This document shows positions 25,322 to 33,555 of a stretch of 42,193 nucleotides of DNA, piece by piece. Positions within the stretch are counted from its first letter, which is position 1. The number at the start of each line of letters is the position of its first letter. Where the stretch lies: the NCBI GenBank assembly GCA_947175015.1, contig CAMWLE010000023.1:1-42193 (forward strand). Direction: 5' to 3'. Both the position numbers and the translations under genes were made by a program. The notes under the pieces are model-generated. The model ran no database searches. It was not told the DNA's origin and saw only the letters and a list, made by a program, of their open reading frames with translations. The DNA is from an uncultured bacterium (lineage in GTDB: Bacteria; Bacillota; Clostridia; Lachnospirales; Lachnospiraceae).

Positions 25322-26368
25322 ATGGAGAAAAATGATCGCGGAACGATTCTGATTGTGGATGATGTGGAAATAAACAGGTTGGTGTTGGAAGAAATTATAA
25401 AAGGCATGGGTTATGATGCCGTGTCCGTGGAGAGCGGGGAGAAAGCATGGGAATTGATACAGGAATCCAGGCCGCAGTTACTTCTGACGGACATTTCCAT
25501 GCCGGGCATGACAGGATATGAGTTGTGCAGACTGGTGAAGGGAAATCAAAAGACCAAGGATATTCCCATTGTTTTCATTTCTGCGTTTGATGATCCTAAG
25601 GATATTGTGGAGGGATTTGTTCTCGGAGGAGCAGATTACATTACAAAGCCTTTTATCTCAGAAGTAGTACAGGCGCGGGTGGGAGTGCATCTGCGTTTGA
25701 ATCAGGCCAGCAGAGAGCTGAAGGATATGAACAGACGTTTACAGGTGTCTGTGAATGAACAGCTCAAACAAATGGAGCAGGAGAAGAAGAATATCCTATA
25801 TGCCCTTGCGGACATTGCAGCGAGAAATTCTGCGTACAAGAAGGAACATATTGAGAGACTGAGCCGGAACAGTAAGATATTAGCGCAGAGTATGCAGCTC
25901 TCACCGCTTTTTGAGGATAAGGTATCCGATGATTATGTGGATACCATTGGATTGGCGGCACCTCTTTGTGATATCGGGAATATTGGAGTGCCTATGGATG
26001 TGCTTCGGAAGGCGGAACTGACAGAAGAAGAAACCGCTATTGTGCGGAGCCATACGGATATTGGTGCGAAACTATTGAGTGATCTTCAAATAGGAAATGA
26101 TTATAATGATTTTATCAGCGCGGCGATTGACATTGCACGCTGCCATCATGAAAATTGGGATGGAAGCGGATACCCGAACGGCAGAAAGGAAAACGAGATT
26201 CCCCTTGCGGCACAGATTGTTTCCATTATGGAGGCATATTGTGATCTGACAGAGAAGAGCGGCTGCAGTCGGGAAGAAGCGCTTGAAAAGATGAGAAAGG
26301 AAGCAGGCGTGAGATTTAATCCTGCTATATTGGAAATATGTTGTAAAATTTCGCGTCAGCTATGCTAA
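25322..26368 (+). CDS. Response regulator with degenerate HD-GYP domain
   Basis: A 348-residue cytoplasmic protein. The receiver (about 8-125) has TILIVDDVEINR, phospho-Asp in LLTDISMPGMTG and Lys in ITKPFIS. A coiled coil (about 130-165) leads to an HD-GYP-like domain. The HD metal pair is replaced by Cys-Asp (APLCDIGNIGVP) and a later metal Asp by Glu (SIMEAYCDL), while CHHENWDGSGYP is kept. Loss of the HD histidine suggests it no longer cleaves cyclic-di-GMP and may act as a binding or scaffold protein. AAGGAGG lies just upstream. It directly precedes cheR (21-bp gap). Confidence 0.9.
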   Translation: MEKNDRGTILIVDDVEINRLVLEEIIKGMGYDAVSVESGEKAWELIQESRPQLLLTDISMPGMTGYELCRLVKGNQKTKDIPIVFISAFDDPKDIVEGFVLGGADYITKPFISEVVQARVGVHLRLNQASRELKDMNRRLQVSVNEQLKQMEQEKKNILYALADIAARNSAYKKEHIERLSRNSKILAQSMQLSPLFEDKVSDDYVDTIGLAAPLCDIGNIGVPMDVLRKAELTEEETAIVRSHTDIGAKLLSDLQIGNDYNDFISAAIDIARCHHENWDGSGYPNGRKENEIPLAAQIVSIMEAYCDLTEKSGCSREEALEKMRKEAGVRFNPAILEICCKISRQLC

Positions 26369-26389
26369 GCGGCGGGGAGGCAGAGGAAA

Positions 26390-27193
26390 TTGATTAAGGA
26401 TGAGGAATTTGTAAGAATATCAACTTTTATGAAGCAGCGCTATGGCATTGATCTTGCACAGAAAAAGGTCATTGTGAACGGGCGGCTGGAGAATTATATT
26501 AAACGGGGCGGCTGGGGCAGTTTTGACGAATTTATGAATGCGGTGGAGCACGACAAAACGGGAAACCAGGAAAAGATGCTGGTAAATTTCCTGACAACAA
26601 ATCACACCTATTTTATGAGGGAGTTTGAACATTTTGAATTCTTTAAAGGTGAGGTGCTTCCCTGGCTGAAGACAAAGGAAAGCGCCGCAAAAGATCTGCG
26701 TATCTGGTGCGGGGCGGCTTCTTCAGGGGAAGAGCCATATATGATAGCTATGGTTTTGTCGGACTTTTTTGGACTGGAGCGGGAACAATGGGATACTAAG
26801 GTTCTGGCGACGGATATTTCTACCAAGGTGCTGCAGAAGGCTATGGTAGGTATTTACTCCGCGGACCAACTGCAAAGTGTCCCGGAGCAGTGGAAGCGGC
26901 ATTTTTTCAAGTCTCTTGCGGGCGGACAGTACCAGGTGAAGGATGAGTTGAAGAAAGAAGTAATCTTTCGCCAGTTTAATTTGATGGATCCGTTTCCATT
27001 CAAAAGGAAAATGCATACTATATTTTTGCGCAATGTTATGATATATTTTGATGAGAAGACCAAACGAGAGCTGGTTCAGAAGGTGTATAATGCTTTGGAG
27101 CCGGGAGGATATTTATTCATAGGGACGACGGAGACCCTGGACAGAAGCACGACTCCTTTTAAGATCATTCAGCCATCGATATTCAGAAAATGA
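26390..27193 (+). CDS. cheR: CheR chemoreceptor methyltransferase
   Basis: CheR methylates glutamates on chemoreceptors using S-adenosylmethionine. The 267 residues include an N-terminal helical domain and the TTNHTYFMRE segment. The AdoMet-binding RIWCGAASSGEEPY and VLATDIS follow, and FLRNVMIYFD lies near the C-terminus. The start is TTG at 26390, 9 bases after GGGGAGG; there is no suitable ATG before the conserved region. The gap to cheB is 18 bp. The target receptor in this operon lacks a C-terminal CheR-tethering pentapeptide. Confidence 0.95.
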   Translation: MIKDEEFVRISTFMKQRYGIDLAQKKVIVNGRLENYIKRGGWGSFDEFMNAVEHDKTGNQEKMLVNFLTTNHTYFMREFEHFEFFKGEVLPWLKTKESAAKDLRIWCGAASSGEEPYMIAMVLSDFFGLEREQWDTKVLATDISTKVLQKAMVGIYSADQLQSVPEQWKRHFFKSLAGGQYQVKDELKKEVIFRQFNLMDPFPFKRKMHTIFLRNVMIYFDEKTKRELVQKVYNALEPGGYLFIGTTETLDRSTTPFKIIQPSIFRK

Positions 27194-27211
27194 GGAAGGA
27201 AATGAAAAAGT

Positions 27212-28240
27212 ATGCAGAGGATTAAGGTTTTGATCGTAGAAGATTCTATTGTTTTCAGGGAATTGCTGGTACAAAATCTGAACAAAGACCCTGCAATACA
27301 GGTTGTGGCGACAGCGAGAGATCCCTTTGAAGCCAGAGATAAGATTCTTGCCTATAAGCCGGATGTAATGACGTTGGATGTAGAGCTTCCAAGGATGAAT
27401 GGAATTGAGTTCCTGCGGAAGCTGATGCCTCAATATCCATTGCCTGTGGTGGTCATCAGTTCTCTGAGTGATAAAGTATTTGATGCCATGAGTGCGGGGG
27501 CGGTGGATTTTGTGGCGAAACCGGCGGTATCAAACAGGGGGCAGTTGGAAGATTTTATCAGAAATGAACTTTTGGTGAAGATAAAAATTGCATCCACTGC
27601 CAGAATCGGCAATATTAAAAGGACAGTTCTGACACAGGAACAGCAGTATCTTGCCGCGAATAAGAATCATTTGCTGGTGGCTATCGGCGCCTCTACAGGC
27701 GGAACGGAGGCAATTTGTTCTGTGGTCAAGGAGTATGGGACAGATATTCCGGGGATTGTCTGTGTGCAGCATATGCCTCCGGGATTTACACAAATGTATG
27801 CAAAAAGGCTCAATGACCAGTGCAGAATCCAGGTAAAGGAAGCGGAAACCGGCGACAGGGTAATGCCGGGAAGCATGCTGATTGCGCCGGGAGGTGACAG
27901 GCATATGAGTCTTGTGAAGATAAACGGGGTATATCAGGTAGAAGTCAAGGCAGGACCGAAGGTGAATGGACATTGCCCGTCGGTGGATGTATTGTTTGAG
28001 TCTGTTGCCAAGGTGGCGCGTTCGGATGCCGTGGGGATTATTTTGACAGGAATGGGTGGTGATGGCGCAAAGGGACTGCTTGCGATGCGTAAAGCTGGCG
28101 CCAGAACCATTGGGCAGGATGAGTCTACCTGTGTTGTCTATGGTATGCCTAAGGTTGCGTATGATCTGGGAGCGGTGGAATATCAGGAGAAATTATCCGA
28201 CATCGCAGGAAGGACATATTCTATTTTAAATAAAATGTAA
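27212..28240 (+). CDS. cheB: CheB protein-glutamate methylesterase
   Basis: CheB removes receptor methyl groups and is switched on by phosphorylation from CheA. The 342 residues have a receiver (1-120) with phospho-Asp 56 in MTLDVELPRMNG. The methylesterase domain carries Ser161 in IGASTGGTEA, His187 in VQHMPPGFT, and the Asp of LTGMGGDGAKG, which completes the triad. GAGGAAGGAAATG gives a ribosome binding site. Together with cheR it shows that the pathway has methylation-based adaptation. Confidence 0.96.
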   Translation: MQRIKVLIVEDSIVFRELLVQNLNKDPAIQVVATARDPFEARDKILAYKPDVMTLDVELPRMNGIEFLRKLMPQYPLPVVVISSLSDKVFDAMSAGAVDFVAKPAVSNRGQLEDFIRNELLVKIKIASTARIGNIKRTVLTQEQQYLAANKNHLLVAIGASTGGTEAICSVVKEYGTDIPGIVCVQHMPPGFTQMYAKRLNDQCRIQVKEAETGDRVMPGSMLIAPGGDRHMSLVKINGVYQVEVKAGPKVNGHCPSVDVLFESVAKVARSDAVGIILTGMGGDGAKGLLAMRKAGARTIGQDESTCVVYGMPKVAYDLGAVEYQEKLSDIAGRTYSILNKM

Positions 28241-28271
28241 TTGGTGTGGAAAAAGAAAAGGAGAGAAAAGG

Positions 28272-28664
28272 ATGAAGATTCTATTGGCAGAAGATGATTT
28301 TGCAACAAGGAAATTCATGGCTAATTTCCTGTCTAAGTATGGTGAATGTGATGTCACTGTAGACGGAATGGAAGCGGTGGATGCATTTATGATGGCTCTG
28401 GAGGATGGGGAGCCTTATGATTTGGTTTGTCTTGATATTATGATGCCTGTTATGGATGGATATCAGGCGTTGGTGGGAATTCGCAATCTGGAGAAACAAA
28501 GGAATGTTCCTGAGGATAAGGCAGTGAAGGTGATCATGACCACTGCGTTGAATGAAGAGAGGAATGTGAAGATGGCGTTTGAACTGGGATGTACCATATA
28601 TTCCGGCAAACCTATCGACCAGGACAGATTTGAACAGGCTTTGAAGAAGCTGAATTTGATTTAA
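28272..28664 (+). CDS. CheY-like single-domain response regulator
   Basis: A 130-residue stand-alone receiver with the acidic pair in LLAEDDFATRK, phospho-Asp 55 in VCLDIMMPVMDG, Thr in IMTTALNE and Lys in YSGKPID. It is probably phosphorylated by the CheA encoded next. No flagellar switch gene is in the window, so its target is unknown. It may act as a phosphate sink or pass phosphate to the Hpt protein at the operon end. GGAGAGAAAAGG precedes the ATG. Confidence 0.92.
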   Translation: MKILLAEDDFATRKFMANFLSKYGECDVTVDGMEAVDAFMMALEDGEPYDLVCLDIMMPVMDGYQALVGIRNLEKQRNVPEDKAVKVIMTTALNEERNVKMAFELGCTIYSGKPIDQDRFEQALKKLNLI

Positions 28665-28743
28665 TGTTACGAATCAGCTTTGTGGCTTCGTAGCAGCAAG
28701 TTAGCAAATGAAGATATCAGAATATGCAGGAAAGGAGAAGTCT

Positions 28744-30897
28744 ATGGCTGAAGAGTTTAACACAGAGAGCATGCTGGACATGTATTTGTTTGAGAATACC
28801 CAGTTGCTTGAGCAGCTTCAGGAAACCGTTTTGGAACAGAAGGATGCGGATAGCTTTGATGAAGACAGTATCAACGAAATATTTAGAACCATGCATACCA
28901 TAAAGGGTTCTTCCGGTATTATGATGTTCGACAATATTACAGCGGTATCACATAAGCTGGAGGATGTGTTTTATTACCTGAGAGAATCCCATCCCGAGAA
29001 CGTTCCACATGTGGAATTGGTGGAACATGTATTGGAGGTGGAGGATTTCATTTCAAGTGAAATGGAGAAAATCCGGGGCGGTGACTCACCTGACGGAGAT
29101 GCCAGTGAGATCATAGTAAATCTTGACAAATTTTTGGATAAGATTAAAAATGGTGTGGTAGAAGAGGGGGCGGAACCGCCGCCGGAGAATGTGCATACGG
29201 CGCCGACGCAATTTTATATTGCTCCTATGGCCACAAGTGACAGTCATTTTTACAAGATTTTTATTACCTTTTTCCCGGAAACGGAGATGGCCAATGTCCA
29301 TGCGTACAGGACGGTATATGCCTTGAAGGAGATTGCGGAGGATATTTTGTATTCTCCGGAAGATATTCTGACGGATGAGAAGAGCGGCGAAGCAATCATT
29401 AAGGATGGCTTTAAGATTCTGTTGCAGGCCCAGAGCACCGAAGAAGAAGTCAGGGAATTGATCGGTGTGGGATATGACATTCAGAAGGTGGATGTCTTTG
29501 AATGTAAGGCGGAGGAATTCCTTCGCGGATTTGATTTTGGCGATGCGGATGCACCTCTGGCGAAGATTGATTTGGAATCCAGTGTGGAGGAAATTGAGGC
29601 TCGTGTATCAGATGCGGAAAAGGAAGAGAAGAAACCTGCAAAGCCTGCCATAGCGCCGGGTGATTTCGTTATCCAGTCCAGGGAACCCGGTAAGCAGAAG
29701 AAGCTGGCGAAGGATAAACCCAAGGGTGAAAAGGCGGCCTTTATCAGTGTCAATGTGAAAAAAATGGATCAGTTGATGGATTTGATTGGAGAGCTTGTTA
29801 TCTCGGAATCGGTGGTATTGCAAAGTTCTGATCTGAAGGTGCCGGGATTGAATCTGGATAATTTCAATAAGGCGGCGGCACAGTTGGCCAAGGTATCTAC
29901 GGATCTGCAAAATGTGATTATGTCCATGAGAATGGTGCCCTTGACAAATACCTTCCAGAAGATGAATCGTATCGTCTTCGACGTGTCAAGAAAGCTTGGA
30001 AAAGATATTGAGTTCGTTATGCTTGGGGAGCAGACAGAGGTTGATAAGAACATTATTGAGCATATCTCAGACCCTCTGATGCATTTGGTCAGAAATTCCG
30101 TTGACCATGGAATTGAGACGAATGAAGAGCGTAAGGAAAGTGGTAAATCAGGCAAGGGTAAGGTGACATTGGCAGCTAAGACGGAAGCCGGTAAGGTGTG
30201 GATTAGCGTGGAGGACAATGGCAAGGGCCTGGATAGGGAGAAAATCATTGCCAAGGCGAGAAAGCAGGGGCTTCTGGATGATAATAAGCCGGACAGCGCT
30301 TATACCGATAAGGAAGTGAACCAGTTTATTACACTGCCGGGATTTTCCACCAATGAACAGGTGACAGAGTATTCCGGCCGAGGTGTGGGAATGGATGTGG
30401 TAGTCCAGAATATTCAGGCAATCGGCGGTACCCTGGAAATCGAAAGTGAAGCCGGTCTGGGCAGTATCATGACATTGAAGATTCCTTTGACACTGGCCAT
30501 CATTGATGGAATTGTTATGGAAATAGGCACATCTTCATTTGTGATGGAGACCAGCGCAATCAAGGAATTTACCCGTGTGAAGGAGAACATGATGATTCAT
30601 GAACCTAACGGGGATGAGTATGTCATGATCAGGGATGATTGTTTCCCGGTACTCCGTCTTGGAAGATGGTATGGTTTGGAGCAATATGAAGAATCCGTGG
30701 AAGACGGTGTGATGTTGATTCTGGAAATTGATGAGAAAAAAGTTTGTCTTTTGGTTGACAGGCTGGTTGGCGAACAGGAAATCGTGGTTAAGCCGATTCC
30801 TTCCTATATTAAAAAGGTGAAAGGATTATCCGGCTGTACACAGCTTGGTGACGGAAGTATCGCTTTGATATTGGATGCGCCTGGACTCATAGAATAA
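28744..30897 (+). CDS. cheA: CheA chemotaxis histidine kinase
   Basis: The central kinase of the array, 717 residues from ATG 28744. The P1 Hpt domain has phospho-His 51 (TMHTIKGSSGIM). A P2-like regulator-binding domain lies near 160-260 (FYKIFITFFPET). The P3 dimerisation helices follow an Ala/Lys linker and contain MDQLMDLIGELVISES. The P4 ATPase has HLVRNSVDHGIE, VEDNGKGLD, PGFSTNEQVTEYSGRGVGMDVV, and the P5 CheW-like domain ends the protein. I preferred 28744, 7 bases after AAAGGAG, to an in-frame ATG at 28708. All domains needed for kinase activity look intact. Confidence 0.96.
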   Translation: MAEEFNTESMLDMYLFENTQLLEQLQETVLEQKDADSFDEDSINEIFRTMHTIKGSSGIMMFDNITAVSHKLEDVFYYLRESHPENVPHVELVEHVLEVEDFISSEMEKIRGGDSPDGDASEIIVNLDKFLDKIKNGVVEEGAEPPPENVHTAPTQFYIAPMATSDSHFYKIFITFFPETEMANVHAYRTVYALKEIAEDILYSPEDILTDEKSGEAIIKDGFKILLQAQSTEEEVRELIGVGYDIQKVDVFECKAEEFLRGFDFGDADAPLAKIDLESSVEEIEARVSDAEKEEKKPAKPAIAPGDFVIQSREPGKQKKLAKDKPKGEKAAFISVNVKKMDQLMDLIGELVISESVVLQSSDLKVPGLNLDNFNKAAAQLAKVSTDLQNVIMSMRMVPLTNTFQKMNRIVFDVSRKLGKDIEFVMLGEQTEVDKNIIEHISDPLMHLVRNSVDHGIETNEERKESGKSGKGKVTLAAKTEAGKVWISVEDNGKGLDREKIIAKARKQGLLDDNKPDSAYTDKEVNQFITLPGFSTNEQVTEYSGRGVGMDVVVQNIQAIGGTLEIESEAGLGSIMTLKIPLTLAIIDGIVMEIGTSSFVMETSAIKEFTRVKENMMIHEPNGDEYVMIRDDCFPVLRLGRWYGLEQYEESVEDGVMLILEIDEKKVCLLVDRLVGEQEIVVKPIPSYIKKVKGLSGCTQLGDGSIALILDAPGLIE

Positions 30898-30922
30898 AGT
30901 AGAGAAAGGAACGGTATATCAA

Positions 30923-31474
30923 ATGGATGAAACAAGCAAGTGGAAAGAAAATGCAGAAGACAATGACACTGCTTCTTCCGATAGAGATGATGCACAAAAA
31001 GGCAAGTATATGACATTTAAGTCCGGATTGGAGTACTTCGGTCTGGGAATTCAGTATGTAGAACAGATCATTCAATTTCAGACGATTACAGCGATTCCGG
31101 AGACGGAGGATTATATCAAAGGTTTGATTAATCTTCGCGGGAAGGTCATACCTGTGGTGGATGTCCGTCTGCGGTTTAAACAGCCGCCCCTTGAGTATAA
31201 TGACAGAACTTGTATTATTGTCATTAATGTGCGGGATGTGACTGTGGGATTGATTGTGGAACAGATTGCAGAGGTGGTAGAGATTAAGGAAGATAATATT
31301 CTTCCTCCTCCTACGATTGGCCGGGGCAGTGTGCAGAACAAGTATGTCTATGGTATCGGAAGAGTCGGTGATACTGTAAAATTACTGCTTGATCCTGATA
31401 AACTTCTGAATGATGAGGACTTATCAATAGCGGAGCAGGCGAATGAAATGATAATTGAGGAAAATGAGAGGTAA
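30923..31474 (+). CDS. cheW: CheW coupling protein
   Basis: The adaptor that joins CheA to the chemoreceptor, 183 residues. After an acidic, polar N-terminal tail of about 30 residues comes a CheW fold. It has YMTFKSGLEYFGLGIQYVEQI, IPETEDYIKGLINLRGKVIPVVDVRLRF, the typical NLRG motif, and CIIVINV and VGLIVEQIAEVVEI. GAGAAAGGAACGG lies before the ATG. Only 6 bp separate it from the chemoreceptor gene. Confidence 0.95.
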   Translation: MDETSKWKENAEDNDTASSDRDDAQKGKYMTFKSGLEYFGLGIQYVEQIIQFQTITAIPETEDYIKGLINLRGKVIPVVDVRLRFKQPPLEYNDRTCIIVINVRDVTVGLIVEQIAEVVEIKEDNILPPPTIGRGSVQNKYVYGIGRVGDTVKLLLDPDKLLNDEDLSIAEQANEMIIEENER

Positions 31475-31480
31475 GAAACA

Positions 31481-32830
31481 ATGAAAGACATGAAGTTAAA
31501 GACAAAATTGATTCTGGGCTTTATGATTCCCATCATATTGACAGTCATTAATGTTATAATCGGCAATTCCACATCCAGCGGTATTGTGAAATCGGATAAT
31601 CAGGAGACATATCTGCTGTATTCTACGATTTTTACTACGGCTATTGCTGCAGTATCGGTGTTGATAGCATTGTTTATAGCATTGGCTTTGATCAGAATGA
31701 TTGAAAAATCCATTAACCAGTTGTCCAGTGCGGCGAAGGAAATTGCCATGGGACATGTGGATATAGAAATGGTAAAATACAATAATGATGAATTTGGCGA
31801 TCTGGTAGATGAGTATACAAAGGTAATTGAAAATATCAAATATCAGGCACATGTGGCAGAGGAAGTATCCAATGGTAATCTGACCATTGCCGTAAATCCC
31901 AAGTCTGCAGAGGATTTGCTTGGTAACTCCCTGAAGAAGCTGGTGGATGATAATTTTCATGCTTTGTCCAACATCAGTGATGCAGGTTCTCAGGTCACGA
32001 TCAGTTCTTCTCAGGTGGCAAGTGCAAGTCAGGCGTTGGCACAGGGTTCCACAGAGCAGGCAAGTGCTATTGAGCAGATTACCGCATCTATTGATGAGAT
32101 TGCAGATAAGACCAGACAAAATGCAGAGCAGGCGAATTCAGCAGCCAGTCTGGTAGAGAGGGCAATTCAAGATGTAAGTAGGGGTAATAAGCAGATGCAG
32201 GATATGATGGTTGCCATGCAGGAGATCAATAAGGCATCGGACAGCATTTCCAAGATTATTAAGTCCATTGATGACATTGCATTTCAGACCAATATCCTTG
32301 CACTGAATGCGGCTGTGGAAGCAGCGAGAGCAGGTGAGGCAGGAAAAGGATTTGCAGTTGTGGCAGAAGAAGTCAGAAGCCTGGCTGCCAAGAGTGCGGA
32401 AGCTGCAAAGGAAACTTCAGATCTTATTGAGGATTCCATAGAGAAGGTAAATGCAGGGTCCAGGATTGTGAATGAAACAGCAAAGGCTATGGATGAGATC
32501 TCCAAAGTGGTTCAGGAGAGTGAAGTGATCATCAATGGCATTGCAGAATCCTCCAACTATCAGGCAACTGCAGTTGCACAGATCGAACAGGCGATTTCTC
32601 AGGTATCTCAGGTAGTACAGACCAATTCTGCTACCAGTGAGGAATGTGCTGCTGCAAGTGAGGAATTGTCCAACCAGGCATCCAGAATGCGCGAGATGCT
32701 TTCCATATATCATTTGGGTAATGACCATGGCGATTCTTCTTATAAAGGATCTTCCGCTTCTTATTCTTCTTCCATGATGAATGCCAATGATCAGGTGATC
32801 AATTTGGGAGATGGTTTCGGAAAGTATTAA
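31481..32830 (+). CDS. Methyl-accepting chemotaxis protein without a sensor domain
   Basis: A 449-residue chemoreceptor. Two transmembrane helices (about 9-28 and 49-71) are joined by a loop of only about 20 residues, so there is no extracytoplasmic ligand domain. A HAMP region follows (about 72-125). The signalling hairpin has the conserved tip [20 protein letters not shown] and [15 protein letters not shown]. Glu/Gln-rich flanks could be methylated by CheR. A Ser/Tyr-rich tail ([13 protein letters not shown]) ends in GFGKY, with no CheR pentapeptide. It may sense membrane state or take input from a partner such as the PAS kinase. Confidence 0.94.
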   Translation: MKDMKLKTKLILGFMIPIILTVINVIIGNSTSSGIVKSDNQETYLLYSTIFTTAIAAVSVLIALFIALALIRMIEKSINQLSSAAKEIAMGHVDIEMVKYNNDEFGDLVDEYTKVIENIKYQAHVAEEVSNGNLTIAVNPKSAEDLLGNSLKKLVDDNFHALSNISDAGSQVTISSSQVASASQALAQGSTEQASAIEQITASIDEIADKTRQNAEQANSAASLVERAIQDVSRGNKQMQDMMVAMQEINKASDSISKIIKSIDDIAFQTNILALNAAVEAARAGEAGKGFAVVAEEVRSLAAKSAEAAKETSDLIEDSIEKVNAGSRIVNETAKAMDEISKVVQESEVIINGIAESSNYQATAVAQIEQAISQVSQVVQTNSATSEECAAASEELSNQASRMREMLSIYHLGNDHGDSSYKGSSASYSSSMMNANDQVINLGDGFGKY

Positions 32831-32864
32831 AAGGAAAGCGTATAAGACGAGTGAGGTGTTTCGG

Positions 32865-33218
32865 ATGAGTGTGTTGGATGAATTAAGAGAGTTAGGGTGT
32901 GATATTGATGGTGGGCTGAAAAGGCTCAATAACAATGAAGCATTGTACACAAGGTTGCTTGGTTCTTTTGTGAAAACCATTAAGGCTCATGCGGTACAGC
33001 CGGATTTCGATGCTTCTGATTGTACCGAAGCAATAGAACATACACATGCGATTAAGGGAACAGCAGGTAATCTGTCCATTACCCCTATCTATGAAGGGTA
33101 TACCGAGATTGTGAATCAACTGCGTGCCGGACAGCCTGAGGATGCCAGACAGCGCCTCAAAGAAGTGCTGCCAGTGCAGGAACAGATTATTCAGTGTATT
33201 GAAAAACATATGGCATAG
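32865..33218 (+). CDS. Stand-alone Hpt phosphotransfer protein
   Basis: A 117-residue histidine phosphotransfer protein. The motif THAIKGTAGNL places the phospho-His at residue 61, in the helix that receives phosphate from receivers. The rest is a helical bundle without other domains. ATG 32865 follows GAGG by 9 bases; an earlier in-frame ATG (32811) overlaps the chemoreceptor gene. As the last gene of the che operon it could carry phosphate between the PAS kinase, the receivers and another regulator. Free Hpt proteins are unusual in a chemotaxis operon. Confidence 0.9.
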   Translation: MSVLDELRELGCDIDGGLKRLNNNEALYTRLLGSFVKTIKAHAVQPDFDASDCTEAIEHTHAIKGTAGNLSITPIYEGYTEIVNQLRAGQPEDARQRLKEVLPVQEQIIQCIEKHMA

Positions 33219-33250
33219 TTGTAGGAACTGTGTGGTAGTTATATAGCGGA

Positions 33251-33302
33251 AAGCCTCCTTTTTTATGGGTTGCAAGAATCCACAAAAGCAGGAGGTTTTT
33301 TG
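33251..33302 (+). terminator. Probable terminator of the che operon
   Basis: CCTCC near 33254-33258 can pair with GGAGG at 33291-33295, followed by TTTTTTG. The stem is short and the loop long, but the T run is good and it sits right after the last gene. Confidence 0.5.
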
Positions 33303-33364
33303 TTATCATCTCTTGATGCTGTCAGAGAAGTGTGTAGGAAATGGAGATTTTCTAAGTCATTTCC

Positions 33365-33412
33365 TGGAAGAATGCCAAGTGAGCAAGCCCACTTTGTGTA
33401 GGCATTCTTCCA
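33365..33412. promoter_or_regulatory. Perfect 12-bp inverted repeat upstream of glgX
   Basis: TGGAAGAATGCC (33365-33376) and GGCATTCTTCCA (33401-33412) match exactly. Inside, AAGTG and CACTT can form a second helix, giving a long two-part hairpin. There is no T tract after it, so it is not a classical terminator. It could be an mRNA leader structure or a protein site for glgX. Confidence 0.6.
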
Positions 33413-33555
33413 GACTTGCACCAAGTTCATTGATTGTTTGTGCCGCAGAAGAAATTGTGTTGGAGGTACAGAGGGGGATGGGAAATGTTATGCTGAAATT
33501 CATTAAAAATGTATTGGGGTACACGGATTCAAAACGTGAACCGGAAGGAGGAATC

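Noticed and set aside
28668..28692. Terminator between the CheY-like gene and cheA
   Set aside because: TACGAA/TTCGTA form only a 6-bp stem with a 13-base loop and no T run, so I treat the genes as one operon.
22515..33218. Flagellar chemotaxis operon
   Set aside because: No fli, flg, mot, cheC, cheD or cheX gene is in the window. The presence of flagella elsewhere in the genome cannot be judged, so a flagellar role is unproven rather than excluded.
33265..33555. 97-codon N-terminal extension of the debranching enzyme
   Set aside because: The region contains the terminator and the perfect hairpin, and AAGGAGGA marks the start at 33556.
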